Origin: a virus | IMG/VR virus record: IMGVR_UViG_3300022223_000004 | Location: 1-64,000 of that record | Reading direction: 5' to 3' (one strand) | Length of the DNA stretch: 64,000 nt | Shown: positions 16,218-25,504 of the stretch, one piece after another | How positions within the stretch are numbered: the stretch's first letter is position 1 | Layout: each line of letters begins with the position of its first letter | Translations under genes and position numbers: made by a program | Notes under the pieces: generated by a model | Told to the model about the DNA's origin: nothing | What the model saw: the letters and a program-made list of their open reading frames with translations, nothing else | The model's database searches: none

Positions 16218-18614
16218 TTATGTACCTCTCGCCATCATATCTCGGACCCTTGCAATGATTTTTTGTTCAAGTTTTGGCGCCATTTGCAAAAACACCGAAG
16301 CTGCCTCTTTTGTTGCACCTTGTGCATATATACTTATTGGGACAGAAACGCCTCCTTTGGCACCATTACTGCCCCCAATAGGTGTTACTGTAACATTCTC
16401 TCCACGGGTGACCGGCATCATTAACATATTTTTATCACGACCAGGTTTGCCTCCTATTCTGAAATCGGAACCGTGGTAAGAGGGTGGACCAAACATCCCA
16501 TTGGTTGTTTCGGAAAACCATCCATCTGAGAATGATCCACCTCCTCCTCCTCCTCCGGCAGTAGCTGTAGAAAATAACCCGCCTAAGAAACCTCCCAGAC
16601 CTCCTCCACTGTCGCCACTCTCCCCGAATATATTTTTTAGTATTTGAGCCGCGGCAGCTTCTGCTACCATTCTTTGGAGAGTTTTAAGGAATGACATAAG
16701 CATACCATCCAACCCTTTCTCAAAAGGATCAAACAAAAAGTCCGCAAAGGCAGATTGCATATTACGGGCGGCTTGGTCTGCAAATTGTTGCATACTGTCT
16801 GTATTTTTTTGCAACTTCCCATCCAATTCTTCCACTGACCTATTAAATGTCTCTTGGGATATTTTCCCATTGTCTAGTAATATTTTGAGTCTTTCTAATT
16901 CCGCATTGTACACCTCTAAAGGTTTCCTCATTTTTTCAGTGAGGGCCTGTCCCTCTAAGGTCATCATTAAATCCTTGACCAAGTCTGCTTGGGTTTTACT
17001 GGCACCCCTTGCACTAAGGGCAAACCTTTCGGCCTCAGCCGCAGCCTGCCCGTAGGTCTGGACCTGTATTTTCAGATTTTGGACAGTCTTTTCGATTTCT
17101 TCATTTAAGGCAATCTGTTCCTCTGTTAAAACTACAGGAGTCCCTCCTGCTTTGCCTTTAGTCCCATTAATAATTTCATTCATCTTGTCTGCATGTTGCT
17201 GGGCTTGTAACTGCTCCAATTCAAATTTTTCTTTCCTTAATTGGGCTTCAGCGGCGGCCGCTTCCCTTTTGGCTACTAATTCTTCGTTCCCTATTCTACG
17301 GAGTTCCGCATTCCTTCTTTTTCGTTCTTCCTCCAATCGGTCATATACCGTTTCCTCCCCGGACATAAGATTGTCATAAAATTGTGCCATCGCAGTGGGA
17401 TTGGCTGCCATATGTATGGCAGCACCTAAATGGGAAAATGCCGCTGTGGCGTTATTAAGGGTGGTCATCAAAGTTGTTTCTATTGTGGCAGAAATAACGT
17501 CTATATTTTCTATAAAAGAGGAAGTGGTGCCCACCAAAGATATGAGCCATTGGGTCATTTGCCTAAGCTCAGTCTTATTGGACTTCCCTATTTGGATTCT
17601 TAAATCCTCAGTGACAGACCCTAAAGTTTTAAGGTCCCCTCCCAAAGTATTCACCCTGGTTCTTTGCTGTTCTTGTGCTACGTTCGTACCAGTAAGGGCT
17701 TCGGTCAGTTTTTCTTGGGCATCTACGTTTGCTGCCAAAATGGAAGCGGCTGATATATTTTCTCTACCAAATATCTTGGCCATTCTGGTAGAATCTTTAG
17801 TTAGGTCCGTGAAGGCTGATAAGGATTTATTAATCCCCACTATCTTAGGATCTAAAGAGTCTCCCTGTTGTTGTAAGGATAATAAGACCCCTCTTAACTG
17901 GGTGCCCGCTATTGCTCCTTTAACACCATTTGCCGCTAATATCTGGATCAAGGAGTTTAATTGCTCATAGGATAATCCGGCCTGTTTAGCGATTACCCCT
18001 GATTTCTCAATGGCTGCGGCTGTGTCTGCTACCTCTGAGGCTCCATACTTTGATCCCGCCGCAAGAACATTAACATACCTAGCGGCTTGGTCTGCGCCAG
18101 CGGCAAACTGGTTTAGAGACAGGCCTACGGCATTGGCAGCACCTGCTAATTCTACTCCAGATGCCTCTGAAAGGGCAATCACCTCTTTGGTGACTTCTGA
18201 CAAAGCCACTGCATTGGACAGTAAATCAGGTTTGGCACTGGCAATCAGTTTAAAGGCACCAGCGGCTTCCGTTGCGGATAAGGTAGTTGTCTTACCAAAA
18301 ACCCTTGCTTGGTTTTCCAAGTATTCTAAAGAGGCTCCAGAGGCTCCAGTGATAGCCTGCAACTCAGCAATGGCATCCCCAAAATCCCTGGTAGTAGTGA
18401 TCACATCCTTCAGGAATAAACCAACTCCGAGAGATAGTAAGGCCCCTTTGATAGAAAAAATGGAACTTTTTAATCTATCAAATTCCTTTTTAGTGCCATT
18501 AACGGCAGTAGCGGCGGATCCTTTTAACTTACCAAAGGCCCTCTGTACCGCAGCCACCCCCTCTTTTGCGGAAGCAGGATCAACTTTCACTCCTAATATA
18601 GTTAATTCAGCCAT
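16218..18614 (-). CDS. Tail tape measure protein
   Basis: The 798-residue product has the TP901-type tape measure core: FGDAIAELQAITGASGASLEYLE, followed by Ala-rich helices (GVELAGAANAVGLSLNQ) and GLSYEQLNSLIQILAANGVKG, then coiled coils at about 430-640 and a Gly-rich C-terminal segment (FGGGG, GGKPGRDKNMLMMPVTRGE). It sets tail length; at about 1.5 angstrom per residue the tail would be near 120 nm. It follows the G/GT chaperones as in lambda-like phages. Confidence 0.9.
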   Translation of the reverse strand: MAELTILGVKVDPASAKEGVAAVQRAFGKLKGSAATAVNGTKKEFDRLKSSIFSIKGALLSLGVGLFLKDVITTTRDFGDAIAELQAITGASGASLEYLENQARVFGKTTTLSATEAAGAFKLIASAKPDLLSNAVALSEVTKEVIALSEASGVELAGAANAVGLSLNQFAAGADQAARYVNVLAAGSKYGASEVADTAAAIEKSGVIAKQAGLSYEQLNSLIQILAANGVKGAIAGTQLRGVLLSLQQQGDSLDPKIVGINKSLSAFTDLTKDSTRMAKIFGRENISAASILAANVDAQEKLTEALTGTNVAQEQQRTRVNTLGGDLKTLGSVTEDLRIQIGKSNKTELRQMTQWLISLVGTTSSFIENIDVISATIETTLMTTLNNATAAFSHLGAAIHMAANPTAMAQFYDNLMSGEETVYDRLEEERKRRNAELRRIGNEELVAKREAAAAEAQLRKEKFELEQLQAQQHADKMNEIINGTKGKAGGTPVVLTEEQIALNEEIEKTVQNLKIQVQTYGQAAAEAERFALSARGASKTQADLVKDLMMTLEGQALTEKMRKPLEVYNAELERLKILLDNGKISQETFNRSVEELDGKLQKNTDSMQQFADQAARNMQSAFADFLFDPFEKGLDGMLMSFLKTLQRMVAEAAAAQILKNIFGESGDSGGGLGGFLGGLFSTATAGGGGGGGSFSDGWFSETTNGMFGPPSYHGSDFRIGGKPGRDKNMLMMPVTRGENVTVTPIGGSNGAKGGVSVPISIYAQGATKEAASVFLQMAPKLEQKIIARVRDMMARGT

Positions 18615-18620
18615 GGCACT

Positions 18621-19378
18621 TTATTCCTTATCTTTGTCCTTATCCTTTATCTGGTATAAGGTATTGACGTAATGTATGTCAATTCTCCTAATCGTGTTTG
18701 TAAAATCTTGAACACCAACTATCCCAAACAAAGAACAATAATCCTTAATTTCGGAAAGAGGAATGTGGGAGATTACTCCAAAAGCCGATGCAGGTCTGCT
18801 GGCGTTTAGGAACAAAAAAGAATCCAATACACCTTTTTCGGATTCTTGTAACTCTGGCAATTCCTCCAATGCAGGAACTTCTATCCCACATTCCCTAGCA
18901 TTAAGTAAGTCTTGGTAAAACTCTCCCCATTCCAGATTCCACTGGAGAAAGTCTATAACTTTTTTGAAAGCTCTTCGGTATCTGCTAAAGCAAAATTGGC
19001 ACTATTCATGGAATGGATTTGGATAAAATTCCTAAAGGTTTCCATCTCTTCCATTTGTAGTATCTTTAATGCTAATTCATAGGAGTATTTTACCTCTTGA
19101 CCATTCAAGGTAATATCTTCCCAGTCCAGAATCAAAGTTTCTGCGGCCGCTCTGGTAGCCACTTCATCCCATTCAGCTTCCGTGAGGTTTTTACTGTCGT
19201 TAACCTCTCGTTTCATTTCCAAAGCATGGCGTTTCAAGGCATCATTGTATGCAGGACTTCCATAACGCCCTACTTTAATTCTACCTGGGACTCCCTCGGC
19301 ATCTGAAATATTAATCCAAACACCTTCTTTTAATTTTGCTGGGTCTTGAGCAAATTTGGTGAATAAATCCACACTCAT
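18621..19378 (-). CDS. Tail assembly chaperone GT fusion by -1 frameshift
   Basis: The G frame (start 19378) carries the slippery heptamer A-AAA-AAG at 18965-18959, two codons before its TAG. A -1 slip continues into a frame that reads VIDFLQWNLEWGEF and stays open to the stop at 18621, giving a fusion of about 252 residues. The T part has no good start of its own and no ribosome site. Programmed -1 frameshifting in this gene pair upstream of the tape measure gene is a conserved trait of long-tailed phages. The fusion recruits tape measure protein to the tail tube during assembly. Confidence 0.85.
18953..19378 (-). CDS. Tail assembly chaperone G
   Basis: The 141-residue unshifted product begins MSVDLFTKFAQDPAKLKEG and contains DDA/EEW-like patterns (LTEAEWDEVATRAAAETLILDW) seen in phage tail assembly chaperones. 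Start has AGGAGATAAAA. It ends right after the slippery site, so most ribosomes make G and a minority make GT. It lies between the tail tube gene and the tape measure gene, the canonical site. Confidence 0.85.
   Translation of the reverse strand: MSVDLFTKFAQDPAKLKEGVWINISDAEGVPGRIKVGRYGSPAYNDALKRHALEMKREVNDSKNLTEAEWDEVATRAAAETLILDWEDITLNGQEVKYSYELALKILQMEEMETFRNFIQIHSMNSANFALADTEELSKKL
18959..18965 (-). promoter_or_regulatory. Programmed -1 frameshift slippery heptamer A-AAA-AAG
   Basis: Minus-strand sequence TCA-AAA-AAG-TTA-TAG in the G frame. The heptamer A AAA AAG is an efficient bacterial slippery site. Moving one base back reads GTT ATA GAC and joins the open frame that ends at 18621. 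Confidence 0.85.
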
Positions 19379-19453
19379 TTTTATCTCCTTCTTTTAAGTA
19401 AAAAACGGGTGACAGTTTTTTAAAAGCCCCATCACCCAATCGCCCAGCAACCG

Positions 19454-20611
19454 TTATGCAGAGAATTTATCAATTTGGATGGTACAATCTAAATCCGGAT
19501 CCGCATAAGCGGTCCATTCCATTTCTGCCATAACGTCGGTATTTTTGCCGGACGTCAATATCTTTCCGTTTGTGAATTTAAGCCGTGGGAAACTGTATGC
19601 CATAGCGGCTCCGTTTGCATCTTGGACAATCATTGCCAAGGAGGATGCAACATCTCCCAGATACTTATCATACAGGGCATTGTTATGGAAATAGATAGTA
19701 GCCTTTCCTGTAATTGAAAGACTTCCATTTCCAAAGTCCACATTCTCCAGATTAGCAATAGCATCTCTGGGTCTGGCATTGTTCTTTAACTGGAAGTCCA
19801 AAGACTTGCAGTAAATGCCAGCGGCCAGGTCTGCGCCGCCCTCCTGGATCTTCACCACATTACTTGAAGCGTTAAGGATAGGATTGGTATTAGCCGCAAC
19901 TGGCGCTCCTGTTCCCACTGTGGACTGATCAAGCCCTCCAGAGAGTCCTACAAATCCGAATGACCCTGTTAAGACAGAACGGGAAGCAAAAGTCATGGAT
20001 AAAGTATCCACTAAACACCCTTTCAGATATTCAAATTGCACTTTATCTTGGAATTCCTTTTCTAAGGTAAAGGAACTCCTTACTACTCCATTCCTTATCA
20101 TAGTGCCCTTAATAGTGACACTATCTCCCGCAACTTCGTCTACCAGAGTACCACCAGATACTACTAATTTTGAAGCGGTCCGGGAAACTACTTTAAAGAA
20201 TCCGTTATTGGCTGTTTCAGTGAACCCAGATGATTTCACCCATTGCCCTACCACAAAAGCAGGAATGCCAGCTCCCGAATCATTAAAGGAGTTGTCCGCA
20301 CTGGCCGCGGATAGTGTTATAGCTGTTATGGTCAACTCAACTGGAAATGCTGCCGAATATAAAGCCGCTTCCAAATAGTCGTCATGGCTGGCATAGGAGG
20401 ACTCAAAATTAATTTCCCCCCCAACCATTTTCCCTGTACGAATGATATCCGACGTTTGGCGATCCTCCCGTATCTCCGCGGATTCTTCCGTTGTCATATC
20501 TTGACTAAGGGATTCTCCAGTAAACCTTATTGCCTCTAAAGGAGATGCAGGGGTTACCCCCAAGCTACTTTCTTTTATCCCCCTTAGTGCCACTCTATCC
20601 GAATCAGACAT
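19454..20611 (-). CDS. Major tail tube protein
   Basis: The 385-residue product begins with RVALRGIKESSLGVTPASP and LEAIRFTGESL, the pattern of Phage_tube_2-type tail tube proteins. It has an extra Ig-like insert near 90-170 (TLSAASADNSFNDSG). It polymerises into the tail tube around the tape measure. AAGGAGGCAATAAA precedes ATG at 20611. Neighbouring genes are the tail terminator and the tail chaperones, in the usual order. Confidence 0.85.
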   Translation of the reverse strand: MSDSDRVALRGIKESSLGVTPASPLEAIRFTGESLSQDMTTEESAEIREDRQTSDIIRTGKMVGGEINFESSYASHDDYLEAALYSAAFPVELTITAITLSAASADNSFNDSGAGIPAFVVGQWVKSSGFTETANNGFFKVVSRTASKLVVSGGTLVDEVAGDSVTIKGTMIRNGVVRSSFTLEKEFQDKVQFEYLKGCLVDTLSMTFASRSVLTGSFGFVGLSGGLDQSTVGTGAPVAANTNPILNASSNVVKIQEGGADLAAGIYCKSLDFQLKNNARPRDAIANLENVDFGNGSLSITGKATIYFHNNALYDKYLGDVASSLAMIVQDANGAAMAYSFPRLKFTNGKILTSGKNTDVMAEMEWTAYADPDLDCTIQIDKFSA

Positions 20612-20623
20612 TTTATTGCCTCC

Positions 20624-21070
20624 TTAAATGGTTATAAAAGAATCCCAATAAAAAGGAATCCGTACTACTCTCCGTATCCATCCCTCACTCTTGGTAGAAT
20701 CATCATCGTTGCCAATAATGGCTCCCACTCCACAAGTGATAGTGGTACTTCCAGATTTGAATTGTTTTAATTCAAAAATTGCTTTGGCTTTATCACCCAA
20801 GGTAAGACATTTAAATACTCCCATACCTGCAGGGTAATACACACCTACATATACTATTCCAACATTCCGGGCCATCACAGTATCACCCCCACCCTTTCCT
20901 GCCACATCTCCTTCAGAGCCGATTTGGAGAGTAATCACAGCATAAGGGACACCATCATCCTTGTTAGGTGTGTTAAACTCTACGCCTGGCCATTTGACCA
21001 TACAATCATCCGTTTCATTCCATCCAGACTCGAAAGCTTCCAATAATGTTTTTTCTACAACCAGGCTCAT
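20624..21070 (-). CDS. Tail terminator-like protein (DUF4128 type)
   Basis: The 148-residue product has the small alpha/beta layout of phage tail terminators: N-terminal helix LLEAFESGWNE, the strand VPYAVITLQIGSEGD, and a C-terminal strand pair RRVVRIPFYWD. Such proteins cap the tail tube and join it to the head. ATG overlaps the upstream TGA (GCATGA). Placement between the head-tail connectors and the tube protein fits. Confidence 0.75.
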   Translation of the reverse strand: MSLVVEKTLLEAFESGWNETDDCMVKWPGVEFNTPNKDDGVPYAVITLQIGSEGDVAGKGGGDTVMARNVGIVYVGVYYPAGMGVFKCLTLGDKAKAIFELKQFKSGSTTITCGVGAIIGNDDDSTKSEGWIRRVVRIPFYWDSFITI

Positions 21071-21486
21071 GCGTTTTTATCCAAAAAGGTTTGCACTTCC
21101 TCTAAAGTTAAAGCCACCATACCATTCGGTGATTGGTCTGAGGATCCATTCTCTAGTGGCTCAATGTATGGCAAACTACTTGTTATATAAATCGCAGAAT
21201 AAGGATTGCTATCATCCTTAAATCGGGACAATTTAGAAATAGCCGCAGCGGTTGCCTGCGATTTACTTTTCCCCTCTGCATCTTTTGGAGGTACTGAAGT
21301 ATCAGGCTCTCCGTAATTTATATTCCACGATCCCCTAGCCCTTCCCGTATCCACTGGAGTCTTGGCTATGATCCCACTGAATATGTCAAATGCCAATTTC
21401 CGTTTCAGAGCATTTACATCAACTCCCAGCTTCCTAACGAAACGGTCTAGGCCTCTTCCAAACTCTGTCAATTCCTTATCTGCCAT
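21067..21486 (-). CDS. Head-tail joining protein, HK97 gp10-like
   Basis: The 139-residue product contains AFDIFSGIIAKTPVDTGRARGSWN, the signature of HK97 gp10-like and minor head-tail proteins (helix followed by TPVDTGRARGSW). Start chosen at ATG 21486, two bases after the upstream stop; the frame is open further upstream but those codons overlap the previous gene. The protein likely helps joining of tail to head. Confidence 0.8.
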   Translation of the reverse strand: MADKELTEFGRGLDRFVRKLGVDVNALKRKLAFDIFSGIIAKTPVDTGRARGSWNINYGEPDTSVPPKDAEGKSKSQATAAAISKLSRFKDDSNPYSAIYITSSLPYIEPLENGSSDQSPNGMVALTLEEVQTFLDKNA

Positions 21487-21488
21487 TT

Positions 21489-21890
21489 TTAAAACTCTGT
21501 AACAATGGACAAAACAGTGGCCCGCCTTACATGCAATATCCATAAAGCTTGAACAGGATCAGTGGCCACTCCCTCTACCTTCCATTGCTCTGTGGAAGAA
21601 ACCTCTAGTCTGTCTCCATTTTTAGGCACAGTTGAAAGGTCCAAAGAGGCAATTAAAACCTTTTTATCTTCCTTTTTAACCTTATCCCCATCAATCTCCT
21701 CTTGTTTGAATTCCATCTCAACAAAAGATATAGACAGCCAAGGGGTTCCTTTATTGACTATTTCATCTTTAGAAGGAGAGTATCCGCTACCAGAGGTAGA
21801 CATACTCCAATAGGTGCAAACTCCTAGGGCATCCCCAGTGGCTTTCATTGCCGTTTGGGCCGCTTTCTGTACCACACTTTTCAGTCCCAT
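21489..21890 (-). CDS. Head closure / head-tail connector protein
   Basis: The 133-residue product has a helical N-terminus and a beta-barrel-like C-terminal half (GDRLEVSSTEQWKVEGVATDP) similar in form to phage head closure proteins. It lies between the adaptor and gp10-like genes. Family assignment rests on position and shape, not on a diagnostic motif. Confidence 0.65.
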   Translation of the reverse strand: MGLKSVVQKAAQTAMKATGDALGVCTYWSMSTSGSGYSPSKDEIVNKGTPWLSISFVEMEFKQEEIDGDKVKKEDKKVLIASLDLSTVPKNGDRLEVSSTEQWKVEGVATDPVQALWILHVRRATVLSIVTEF

Positions 21891-21893
21891 TTT

Positions 21894-22421
21894 TTACACC
21901 CTAACTAAGGAGACAGTTCCTGCTGGTGCATTGTCACCAGCTTTTCTGCTACCTAAGTCTTTTATCATTCCATAAATTCCATCAGGTATTAAAGAGATTT
22001 GGTCAAATTTGTCTATCTCCAAAGAGATAGGACCAACAGTTATCTTTTTAAATCCTATGGTATCCCTGTCTGCCGCACGATCTGCATCAATCAATAATTG
22101 AGCTAGGTCTGCTGTGGCATGCTCAATAGCTTCCGGAATGGAAGCATTATCCACAATTCTGCCTTCTTTGTCTGTGACTCCCGACCGGGGCCACCCTAAA
22201 GCTTGGCTATAGTCAACAATATTTCCTTTCCAGTCCATATTATTATCTAAAATATTCGTGGCCCAAATTAATGCGGCCTTTTTGGTATCATCTGTCACCG
22301 TGGCATCATTCCAAGTGTCGGAATGCAGGCGATGGCTAGTATGGTAATGGTCCGCCTCTTGGGTTGTCACATAGGACGTAGAGGCGGAACCTCCCACGGT
22401 TGTGTCAAAATCGTGAGCCAT
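21894..22421 (-). CDS. Head-tail adaptor (DnaT_2-like family)
   Basis: The 175-residue product has a pattern common to phage adaptor proteins: SYVTTQEADHYHTSH near residue 16, DDTKKAALIWATNILD, GWPRSGVTD and IPEAIEHATADLAQLL. Databases often label this family 'DnaT-like ssDNA-binding', but its fixed place after the coat gene makes it a head-tail connector. AAGGGAGACGGTA precedes the ATG. Confidence 0.75.
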   Translation of the reverse strand: MAHDFDTTVGGSASTSYVTTQEADHYHTSHRLHSDTWNDATVTDDTKKAALIWATNILDNNMDWKGNIVDYSQALGWPRSGVTDKEGRIVDNASIPEAIEHATADLAQLLIDADRAADRDTIGFKKITVGPISLEIDKFDQISLIPDGIYGMIKDLGSRKAGDNAPAGTVSLVRV

Positions 22422-22432
22422 TACCGTCTCCC

Positions 22433-22756
22433 TTATTTATAGGTATGAATAAGGAAGTCCCACTCACCGGCGCCTGGCGTCAAAGCGCCTGCTGTGGGAT
22501 TAACAAAACGGATTGCAATAGTATCATCCGCTTTCACTCTTACACCCACAACACCTGTGGCATTACCAAAGTCAGGGTTTTGCACTCCGACAATTTTATC
22601 ACCAGCTTTCACACCGGTGACGGTAAAGTCCTGCTCTGCAACCGTGTTAACGGCAACGGAGGCAGGTGTCAATGTGGGGCTGTATCTCCGAATTTTGGTT
22701 ATCACAGGGTTCGCATTGGAATCCCGGGAATTCGGATACATTCTTGGGTCACTCAT
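22433..22756 (-). CDS. Small capsid-associated (decoration-like) protein
   Basis: The 107-residue product is a single beta-rich domain: VAEQDFTVTGVKAGDKIVGV, RVKADDTIAIRFVNPTAG and ending EWDFLIHTYK. This pattern recurs in small phage proteins next to coat genes and resembles Ig/beta-tulip decoration proteins. It probably stabilises or decorates the capsid. Start has AAGGAGAGGG. Confidence 0.65.
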   Translation of the reverse strand: MSDPRMYPNSRDSNANPVITKIRRYSPTLTPASVAVNTVAEQDFTVTGVKAGDKIVGVQNPDFGNATGVVGVRVKADDTIAIRFVNPTAGALTPGAGEWDFLIHTYK

Positions 22757-22829
22757 AATCCCTCTCCTTACTTTTATCTCAAAAAAGAAACGAAACCTTC
22801 CCTAGAGTCTAGTCTGTTTAACCCTATGT

Positions 22830-23072
22830 CTATGTCTCGTCGGAGGTACTAGCACCCGTTTCCGGATCGCCAGTTTCTGGAGTATCACCAGGTACTTCAC
22901 CCTCATCTCCAAGGGCAGATAGGTCAAGGGCCGTTCTGGATATTGAAGCAGACTCATGGAGATTTTCATCATAATCAGATGCATTGATAATAAAATCCCC
23001 ATACTCGGCAGCTTTCTTTCCTTCAGGCCCATCTTTTCGGTACCGGACTTTCTTTGTAGGTAATCGTGACAT
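22830..23072 (-). CDS. Small basic/acidic protein after the coat gene
   Basis: The 80-residue product has a basic N-terminus (MSRLPTKKVRYRKDG) and a Thr/Asp/Glu-rich tail. No family is recognised. I place the start at ATG 23072 with GGAG nine bases upstream; a GTG two codons earlier lies too close to the ribosome site. Its place right after the coat gene suggests a head component. Confidence 0.65.
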   Translation of the reverse strand: MSRLPTKKVRYRKDGPEGKKAAEYGDFIINASDYDENLHESASISRTALDLSALGDEGEVPGDTPETGDPETGASTSDET

Positions 23073-23147
23073 TTCCACTTTCTCCTTTATTTACTTATGG
23101 ATAAAATCTAGGAGGAAGAGAATTCCCTTCCTCCAGATCATTAAAGG

Positions 23148-24272
23148 TTAACCGGCGAGTCTGGCAGCCAGTTCCCTGCGGGCGAGTGCGGCACCGTACA
23201 GCATATCAAACGACCAACGGTATCTCTTATGCTCTCTGGTGAGTTCCAGGCGCATTGTAAGACCTGACACAGGGTCAGTAGCTGATTGAATGATAGACCC
23301 CAACCCTTGGGATTGGAGATCAAGCAACGGACGGGAAGCAAACGCAAAGGCATCACGATGGAAGGCAAGGTTCACAGTGTGGCTATCTTTAAAAGTAATG
23401 GCCGCATTGTCTGCCCAGGCTACCTGTATAGCAGGCTCAAAAGTCATGGCTGTGATTGGGCCAGCACCTGTGACACCTGTAATGGTGTAGGTTTGGCTAT
23501 CACCAGCAACCGTGAATATATCCCCAGTAACAGGAACTCCCGCGCCAGTATCCACTGAAACGGATTTAACCCCAGTCACAACGGCTGCATCATTTACCAG
23601 ATACCCTGTAGCACCACCGGCCGTATGTACAGGAATGTCCTGGTCCATGAACCAATCGAAACCCAGCTTACGGTTGATTTTACCGTCACGGATCGCGGCA
23701 GCGTCACCACTGAAGGACATATCTTGAAAGGCCCTCAGGTCCAGCGCATTTGCTTCCGCTTCAGTATCAAAAACCAATCGGCGATCCTGTAAAGGAGCCA
23801 ATTGCTGGTTGAGGATCTTTCTGACCTGTGTGGCATCAGTAGTACCAGAACCGAATGGTGTAGTACCAGGAGTACCGTAGAACCCATAGATGCCTTTATA
23901 CTGGGCCATAATATGGGCATTAACGGCATTGGCAATAGATTTTACTGCCTCTGAAGCCTGCATCGGGATAACACCGTTAACCGCTTCCTTCAAGTCCTTA
24001 TCAGATAGATAGAAAGGAGCTTCCTTCCACTGATCAAGGGGTACGGATACGGTAGTGGGTGCGATGTCCGCAGTGACCGGTGGGGTTGCCGCCGGAGACA
24101 CATCTTGAGCCGCGATTGCGGAAGGGATCGGAACATCAACTGAGTTTCCCTTCTCTTTGGCTTCCTCAGAATAATCCGAGTTAACCAAAGCGGGCATAAC
24201 TACGTTTTCTCGTAATGCCATCAGACCTTGTGCAAGTATCTGAGGAATTACTTCAGCTAAGGTATTAGCCAT
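23148..24272 (-). CDS. Major capsid protein, P22 coat-like
   Basis: The 374-residue product matches P22 gene 5-type coat proteins: N-terminal ALRENVVMPALVNSDY, GNSVDVPIP, then KEAPFYLSDKDL, and a conserved GLTMRLELTREHKRYRWSFDMLYG near the C-terminus. An insertion-like domain (about 220-290, GDSQTYTITGVTG) sits in the middle, as in P22. It forms the HK97-fold shell. A scaffold gene lies just upstream. GGAGGAAATCCA precedes the start. Confidence 0.9.
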   Translation of the reverse strand: MANTLAEVIPQILAQGLMALRENVVMPALVNSDYSEEAKEKGNSVDVPIPSAIAAQDVSPAATPPVTADIAPTTVSVPLDQWKEAPFYLSDKDLKEAVNGVIPMQASEAVKSIANAVNAHIMAQYKGIYGFYGTPGTTPFGSGTTDATQVRKILNQQLAPLQDRRLVFDTEAEANALDLRAFQDMSFSGDAAAIRDGKINRKLGFDWFMDQDIPVHTAGGATGYLVNDAAVVTGVKSVSVDTGAGVPVTGDIFTVAGDSQTYTITGVTGAGPITAMTFEPAIQVAWADNAAITFKDSHTVNLAFHRDAFAFASRPLLDLQSQGLGSIIQSATDPVSGLTMRLELTREHKRYRWSFDMLYGAALARRELAARLAG

Positions 24273-24484
24273 TGGATTTCCTCCATTAGTTTCAAGTTTT
24301 AAACAAGGCCCGAGGAGATGAATAATACATCACTTGAGGACCACATGGTATATTGCGGTCCCCCCGGGACTCATATAAAACTCCAACACCGTTGGAGGTT
24401 AATTATGTTTTTGTGAGGCAGTCCCTTTTATTCAGGACTGCCAAACAAGGGAATAATTTACCCTAAAAGTATTTCCCGTTCCAT
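24273..24484 (-). promoter_or_regulatory. Scaffold-coat spacer with two stem-loops
   Basis: A 212-bp gap without a gene. On the minus strand CTCCAAC/GTTGGAG (24381-24387/24391-24397) forms a 7-bp hairpin followed by TTTTATAT, a weak terminator-like signal. GGCAGTCC/GGACTGCC (24417-24424/24435-24442) forms an 8-bp hairpin. They may act as attenuator or RNase-protection elements that set coat over scaffold expression. No good promoter is visible. Confidence 0.45.
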
Positions 24485-25288
24485 TTAGGCAGCGGGGGTA
24501 ACTTTAATCTCACCTTTAGCGATTTTTTCCAAATTGGAGCTAATTGCTTGGCTATCATTAGACAGGACAGTTCCTTGCTGGCCACCACCTCTATGTCCCT
24601 GAGAGCCATCACCACCAGCACCACCACCTTGAGAACCCTCAAACAAGAATGGAGCCTCCTCTGCCAGAGAAGAACACCATTCGGTGATGGATAGAGGATT
24701 TTTCCCATCAGACCCATACAGCACAGTGCCGTCTGGGCCTATAGGAGTAACTTCTCCCTCCCTCAATTGGAATACGCTTCTGGCTCTTGCCAAAACGTCC
24801 TTCATGGCATTCTGCCGTACCGTTCCGATAGCAGAGACCCCCTGCTGGACTTCGGAATCAATAACCACAGTGGCCAGTTTACCTTCCACAGTAGTTTTAT
24901 CGGCAGTGGCCTTTGCCAAATTTTCTTCAATCTTTTTAATGCGACCCTCATAGTCTGACCGCATTCGTTCCGTTCTGCTCTCTACCAACTTCTCCACATC
25001 ACCAGCCTCGAGGAGTTGTTTTTCCTCAATAGCCCGTAACTTCTCTTGGTATTCGGAATACTTTTCAGGATCAATTCCTTTAAACTTCTCCATTTCTTTT
25101 TGGAGTTGTTCCCGTTCTTGTGCCAACTTGATATTGTTATTCCTGAATTCCCCCAATTTATCCTTAAAGGATGAATCGTCTTGGTCCAGAATATAGCCAT
25201 CAACGTCATTCCCTGCCTCTTTATAATGCTCCTTAAGGGCATCGGGCAATTTGGCATAGTCGTCTTTACTGATTAAGGTTTTTAACAT
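24485..25288 (-). CDS. Capsid scaffolding protein
   Basis: The 267-residue product is a charged, mostly helical protein with a coiled coil at about 45-140 and a Gly/Gln-rich linker near 218-238, followed by a short basic tail. It starts LISKDDYAKLPDALKEHYKE, a typical opening of phage scaffold proteins encoded just before the coat gene. It guides procapsid assembly and then leaves. Confidence 0.8.
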   Translation of the reverse strand: MLKTLISKDDYAKLPDALKEHYKEAGNDVDGYILDQDDSSFKDKLGEFRNNNIKLAQEREQLQKEMEKFKGIDPEKYSEYQEKLRAIEEKQLLEAGDVEKLVESRTERMRSDYEGRIKKIEENLAKATADKTTVEGKLATVVIDSEVQQGVSAIGTVRQNAMKDVLARARSVFQLREGEVTPIGPDGTVLYGSDGKNPLSITEWCSSLAEEAPFLFEGSQGGGAGGDGSQGHRGGGQQGTVLSNDSQAISSNLEKIAKGEIKVTPAA

Positions 25289-25504
25289 TTTGGTTTTTAC
25301 TCCCCGAGTAAATTAAATTTTAGGCGATTATGAAAAGGTACTGCTATCAGTAAGAATTATATCTGGGTGGTTGGGTATTCAGTCCGAAATGGACACCATA
25401 TGGAGTTTCTTTCCAAATACACTATGCAGAGCGCATAAAAAGTGGAAGAGGGATGGATATGCATGTGGGTTGTGTTTTTTGATTTTTTAAAAAGAAAAAA
25501 GGGG
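25289..25504 (-). promoter_or_regulatory. Non-coding gap, weak promoter candidate
   Basis: A 216-bp gap before the 72-residue gene and after the scaffold start. On the minus strand a TATAAT lies at 25361-25356, but no convincing -35 box is present. A small GTCC/GGAC hairpin lies at 25382-25394. I see no gene. It may carry a head-gene promoter, and nothing else can be supported. Confidence 0.3.

Noticed and set aside
18621-18869. Independent 82-residue gene starting at a TTG
   Set aside because: No ribosome site; explained better as the shifted T part of the GT chaperone fusion.
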